A stretch of 64,000 bases of DNA, from the NCBI GenBank assembly GCA_028023455.1, contig JAQFVV010006643.1, positions 246,001 through 310,000 of the forward strand, read 5' to 3'. The stretch's first letter is position 1. Every line of letters starts with the position of its first letter. This DNA comes from Epiperipatus broadwayi (taxonomy: Eukaryota > Onychophora > Udeonychophora > Euonychophora > Peripatidae). The notes below the pieces were generated by a model. That model worked only from the letters and a program-made list of their open reading frames with translations. It was not told the origin of the DNA and ran no database searches. Shown one piece after another: positions 60,073 to 64,000 of the stretch. The translations under genes were made by a program, and so were the position numbers.

Positions 60073-60954
60073 TGTGCCAGGCATTATCAAATGGCCTTGC
60101 ACAAAATCTGCTGTAAAGAATATTACAGCAGATACATATATAGATTTGTACATATTAGGCACAACAAATATATAAATGTGCTATATTAATAATGGAAGTT
60201 GGATCTGAGCATTAAGATACCCACACACACCAATTTAAATAATATGAAATTGACATAGAAAATATTGTAAAGTAAACTCATGTATTTTTTTGTTTTATAT
60301 TTCTCTTTTGTATATGTTTTATGATATGTTATTTTATGTATTTGGCTTTTCTCTGAAAAATTCAAATAGAGAAAAGCAATTGTTCCAATATAATTGTACA
60401 TAATTTTTTTTAATTACTTTTCTAAGAACTAATTTTATTCTGTAAACTAAAAATGTTAATTGCTTTTGCAAAAATCTGATCAAAAGCAAAATGTTTGATA
60501 ATGCTATAATTAAACTGTTATCTTTTCAAAAATTCTTTTGAATTGATTTTGTAAGCAAGTGTCTGGGTTATTCAAGATGGAAACCATTATATCAAACTTA
60601 AAATGTAGAATTTAATCGGAGAAATTGTAAGGAATGTTATAATCTAAATGATAAGATAAATTGAAAGGATTGGCTGATTACGTCTCAGAGGGCTAGTGGG
60701 ATTGATATAGTTTAGTCAGTGCTGTGAGATTCATTTTTGTTTTGGCATTCAAGTCATTCACTAGAGATTTTTAACCATCTAGCAACTTAGATATAAATTT
60801 ATGGACTAGACCACTGCTGACATTTTCTAAAAAATCCATTATATAGTTCTTTTCAGAAGTCTTGATTTCTTAAGAATTTAACAAACTAGTCAAGATAGAA
60901 AATGAACATTTGATAAAAATTATTATCATATACAAACAGGAGAAAATATGAAGC
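60073..60954. other. AT-rich stretch, no gene seen
   Basis: A small inverted pair around 60105-60130 (ATCTGCTGTAA / TTACAGCAGAT). Otherwise nothing recognised. Confidence 0.4.
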
Positions 60955-61172
60955 AATCTACCAGTGAGTCCAGTAAAATGACCGTGGGGTAGACAACCAG
61001 CCAGCGCACTGCCCTTTCTCTGTCCCAAGCTGCCAAGATGTGACCACACCAGTTCCAGCCGCCCACGATGATGACAAACCCGCCTTGCTAAATAGATGAA
61101 ATCCTCACTACACAGCCAGCTGACTTGAAGCCCACTCAGAGCCCAGAGGAGAAGAATGAAGACGCAGACATA
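60955..61172 (+). other. Isolated GC-rich patch, possible exon or gene fragment
   Basis: ~210 bp with over 50% GC in the most AT-rich part of the window, with sharp edges. Plus-strand frames look protein-like: DRGVDNQPAHCPFSVPSCQD then VTTPVPAAHDDDKPALL, and after a one-base shift DEILTTQPADLKPTQSPEEK then NEDADISLF and a stop. Upstream ATTATCATATACAAACAG could be a weak splice acceptor. I recognise no family. It may be a fragment of a processed transcript, a captured exon or part of an unknown element. The shift and the stops argue against an intact exon. Confidence 0.35.
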
Positions 61173-63049
61173 AGTTTATTTTAATATGTTTTATTAATAT
61201 TGAGATAATTAACTTTGATATTTCCGATTAAATATATTATTATTTCTTTATTATTATTATTATTAATCATTTAAAAAAAGAGAGAGTTGTCTCTCGCATA
61301 TGTATATTGAATTTACAGTTATTACGGGCATAAATGATAAAGCTTTTACTTAAATCTTTTAAGTCAATTTTTCTATTTCAAATTCTAGTATTTTCAACAA
61401 AGGTTGCAATGAGATTATTTTTTTTTTGTTGCTATTCATTTTGCTCTTGTTGTTATTCCTGAAATTCATCATATATAAATATGCATGTATATATATGCGT
61501 ACATACGCTTATAATATTCGGTAAATACAATATCTCATGCTGAATATCTAAAATTGTATTTAACCGTATATCCTTTTTAAGTTATTTTTTTTGTCACTGC
61601 TGCACCTCACGATGCGTGTAAGAAGGGATTGATCTATTATAGATTCCCTGTAAGCAAGTACTCTAATAACATTACATTTAAATAATAGTAAGTGTATAAT
61701 TGCGCTGCACGTATATACATGTATAGGAATTTATCTATAGCAAAAGGGAAATAGATACAGTACCTTATGGTGAGTACAATATAGTATCTGAGTCAATGCA
61801 ACCTATAGACTTGTTGAAAATATGAAATTAGTGAAATATCTCATAGTGCAAAAATATATATGCATAGTTGTTTTTTTTATTATTATATTTGCCATCAATA
61901 AAAAGATTTTAAAGTCATCAGTAAAAGCATATGCCTGTATGACCGAAAATCTCATATCTGTATATCAAATCATACAAAGTAAAATTTATTTCTATTTGGG
62001 TAAAAGGAGCTCGGACCACTTCCATTACTTATAAACCTTGTAAATAGCTTTAGGGATTTATTATTTTATTATATAAATTGTATTTTATCGATTTCAATGC
62101 CTCGTATATATTGTGCCATTACAATTTAATCATTAGCTAAATTTATAGTAATGTGCATGTAAGAAAATATAAAACAAAATCATCATCACATTTTTATATA
62201 ACCATAAAAGAAGCTGTAGGGCATCCAAGTTCAAACCCTACAAGGTCCAGTTCTAAAAGCTTTAGATAGAAAGAGAGTGGGACAACAATTATATGCTTTA
62301 CTTGTTTGTGTGTTAATAAATCTCAAAAAGAGCAGCACACACATTTAATATTTAAATTTTCTGTTAAAAAGCAAAGTTATAATGCATATGTATAGGCAGT
62401 GTATGTGTAAGCTATTTAATTGTTTTATATTTCAACTATTCAACATTTTAACTTTCTTTAAAACTAACCTATGTTTGATCAATTCTAATATCTTATTCTA
62501 TGCTTCTATTTTGCTTTTCTATAATTGTAATTGGGATTTAAAAGTTACAGATTTAATTAAATAATAGGGTTATAATTACTAAGCTAGCAATTATATTATT
62601 TAATGTTAGTTTATGAATGATTTGAAATAATGAAGTATGTGTGTACATTACATACAGAAATTTGCATTTATTAAATATTGAAAGAAAAGGAAGGGTTAAA
62701 TCTGTCAAATTATTTTTTTTTGTACAATTTTATGTTAAAAGAGGAAATCTGTTGAATCAGATATCTATTTTTGTAGCAATTTTGTTTTTGTAAATGATTG
62801 TTTGTCACTTTGGGAGCTTAATCTGGGTGGGAACTCTAATTTTGAAATTGTCTTATCTTAAGATCTAAAGAAGGAAGCTCAAAAATTTGAAATGTTACCT
62901 AGGTGTAAGAAAAAAAAGGATTAAGTCTATTTTTTTTAAACAAAAGTGTCTGGAAAAAGGATTAAACTTTTCAGTTGAAAAATAATTTAGTTGAAAATAA
63001 ATTAGAGATCTAATTAAAATGAATTTGTCCAAAAATAGCAAGTGACGCT
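61173..63049. other. AT-rich stretch, no gene seen
   Basis: At ~62213-62260 CATCCAAGTTCAAACCCTAC resembles a B box but there is no A box. The phrase GTGTCTGGAAAAA occurs at ~62946 and again at ~63091. No gene recognised. Confidence 0.4.
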
Positions 63050-63112
63050 ATCTCTGATTGGTTAAGTTAGCTAAAAAATTGGATATAAAAAGGTGTCTGG
63101 AAAAATCAGTTG
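63050..63112 (+). promoter_or_regulatory. CCAAT-like plus TATA-like pair (possible promoter)
   Basis: CTCTGATTGGTTAAG (inverted CCAAT box at ~63056) lies ~26 bases before GGATATAAAAAGGTG (TATA box at ~63081). The spacing and order resemble an LTR or core promoter. No downstream exon is recognised and chance is likely in such AT-rich DNA. Confidence 0.25.
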
Positions 63113-64000
63113 AATAATTATTATTGTGATTATGATTCAGATTATTAGACTATTAAATTGAATGTTGAAAATATAAGAAATGACTGGCTAGAAAAATTAT
63201 ATGTATGTCCCATCTTTGCCGGACCATCTGGGGAAGCTGCACATCATATAGGAAAGAAAAGATGTTTTGTCTAAAATAATATTCTACACCTTTCAACTGA
63301 CCAGAGAAATAAGATGTTCTTAATAGAAGGAAGAAAGCATTCACCTGCATTCGATGAAAGATGAATTAATCTACCGATAAATATTAATCATCAAGTCCAA
63401 TTAATTGTTCCAGCAACTGATTTTAAACTCAGGGAAATTTATAACGTGAAAACAACTGCTGTATTTCATTCACTAAAAGAATAATGCTTGACAGGAAGAG
63501 AAGAAAAATTGATGTAATGATTTCCAAATTATCCACTAAAGCAAATAACCTCAATAGGATCCTCATCATCAAATAATTATATACTTCAAGAAAGTGATTG
63601 TTCCAAAGAACACGGAAATTGTTGCTGCCAAGTATAGACAGTATACAAGACAAGTGAACCCTTGGATCGGTAATATGACTTTTATATCTATTTTCTTTAT
63701 GCAATCAGAGTATTAATAAAAATTTAGTAATAAAGTGACATATTTTATTTAAAGAACTTTTAAAGACAATTCAGATCGATGGAAACCAAGAATGTCTTAA
63801 TAATAATAGCTTTGAACTACATAAATGATTTTGAATGTATCAAAATTTATTTGTTTATTAATTTTACAGTTATGAAATATTAATGTGTAATATAATTTTT
63901 TTTATGGTATTATGATTTTAGTTTTAACTAATATATTATTATTATTTTGGGGATAAAACATGCACATACATAGTAATATTTTATATGTGTATAATTGTGA
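63113..64000. other. Intergenic stretch, no gene recognised
   Basis: 63180-63690 is less AT-rich (e.g. CCCATCTTTGCCGGACCATC) and might belong to an unidentified repeat or transcript starting at the promoter-like pair, but frames are short and no family is recognised. The final 250 bases are AT-rich. Confidence 0.3.

Overview
The window looks like non-coding DNA from an animal nucleus. It is very AT-rich (roughly three quarters A+T by eye) and full of A/T homopolymers, (TA)n, (CA)n and (AAT)n microsatellites. I could not find a single convincing host exon, rRNA or functional tRNA gene. Nearly every protein-like stretch that can be recognised is a transposable-element remnant. The mix (tRNA-derived SINEs, RTE-like, L1/Tx1-like and other LINEs, a Penelope-like GIY-YIG fragment, two hAT families, a mariner, many foldback elements) fits an invertebrate metazoan. 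A mollusc, perhaps a cephalopod, is possible, but the phylum cannot be fixed from this sequence. The window is probably a gene desert or the inside of a very long intron.

Layout. 0.5-0.95 kb: Penelope-like GIY-YIG fragment. 2.35 kb: SINE. 3.36-5.46 kb: a ZBED/FAM200-type hAT relic broken by a 300-bp foldback element, a TA tract and tRNA-like repeats. 6.8-8.33 kb: tandem array of a ~335-345-bp unit with one ~220-bp insertion, followed by a 457-bp foldback. 9.66-10.62 kb: LINE relic. 13.9-15.2 kb: L1/Tx1-like LINE 3' end. 16.2 kb: SINE. 17.48-18.96 kb: a composite repeat (one inverted plus three direct ~0.33-0.40-kb units) flanked by a 15-bp direct repeat, abutting an RTE-like LINE relic (to 21.4 kb). 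22.6 kb: SINE with a tRNA-Gly(UCC)-like head. 23.9-26.4 kb: ZMYM1-type hAT relic.

28-33 kb: small inverted repeats, an (AAT)n tract and a near-perfect 131-bp hairpin. 33.74-34.68 kb: a chimera of a tRNA-SINE head, an open 241-codon LINE C-terminus and a SINE-type tail. 34.7-36.45 kb: probable further LINE relic. 37.6 kb: SINE with a perfect 14-bp target duplication. 36.9 and 44.6 kb: a diverged dispersed repeat pair. 44.1 kb: a degenerate hammerhead-like motif. 45.5 and 58.7 kb: two copies of a long inverted-repeat element. 48.05 kb: foldback element. 55.2 kb: SINE with target duplication. 56.9-57.4 kb: mariner relic. 59.6 kb: near-perfect long hairpin. 61.0 kb: an isolated GC-rich patch of unknown nature.

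There is no operon or pathway here. The functional link between elements is parasitic: the SINEs share a 3' tail with the LINE fragment at 33.7 kb, which suggests that its LINE family mobilises them. The most interesting items are that chimera, the composite 17.5-19 kb element, the two near-perfect hairpins and the GC-rich patch.
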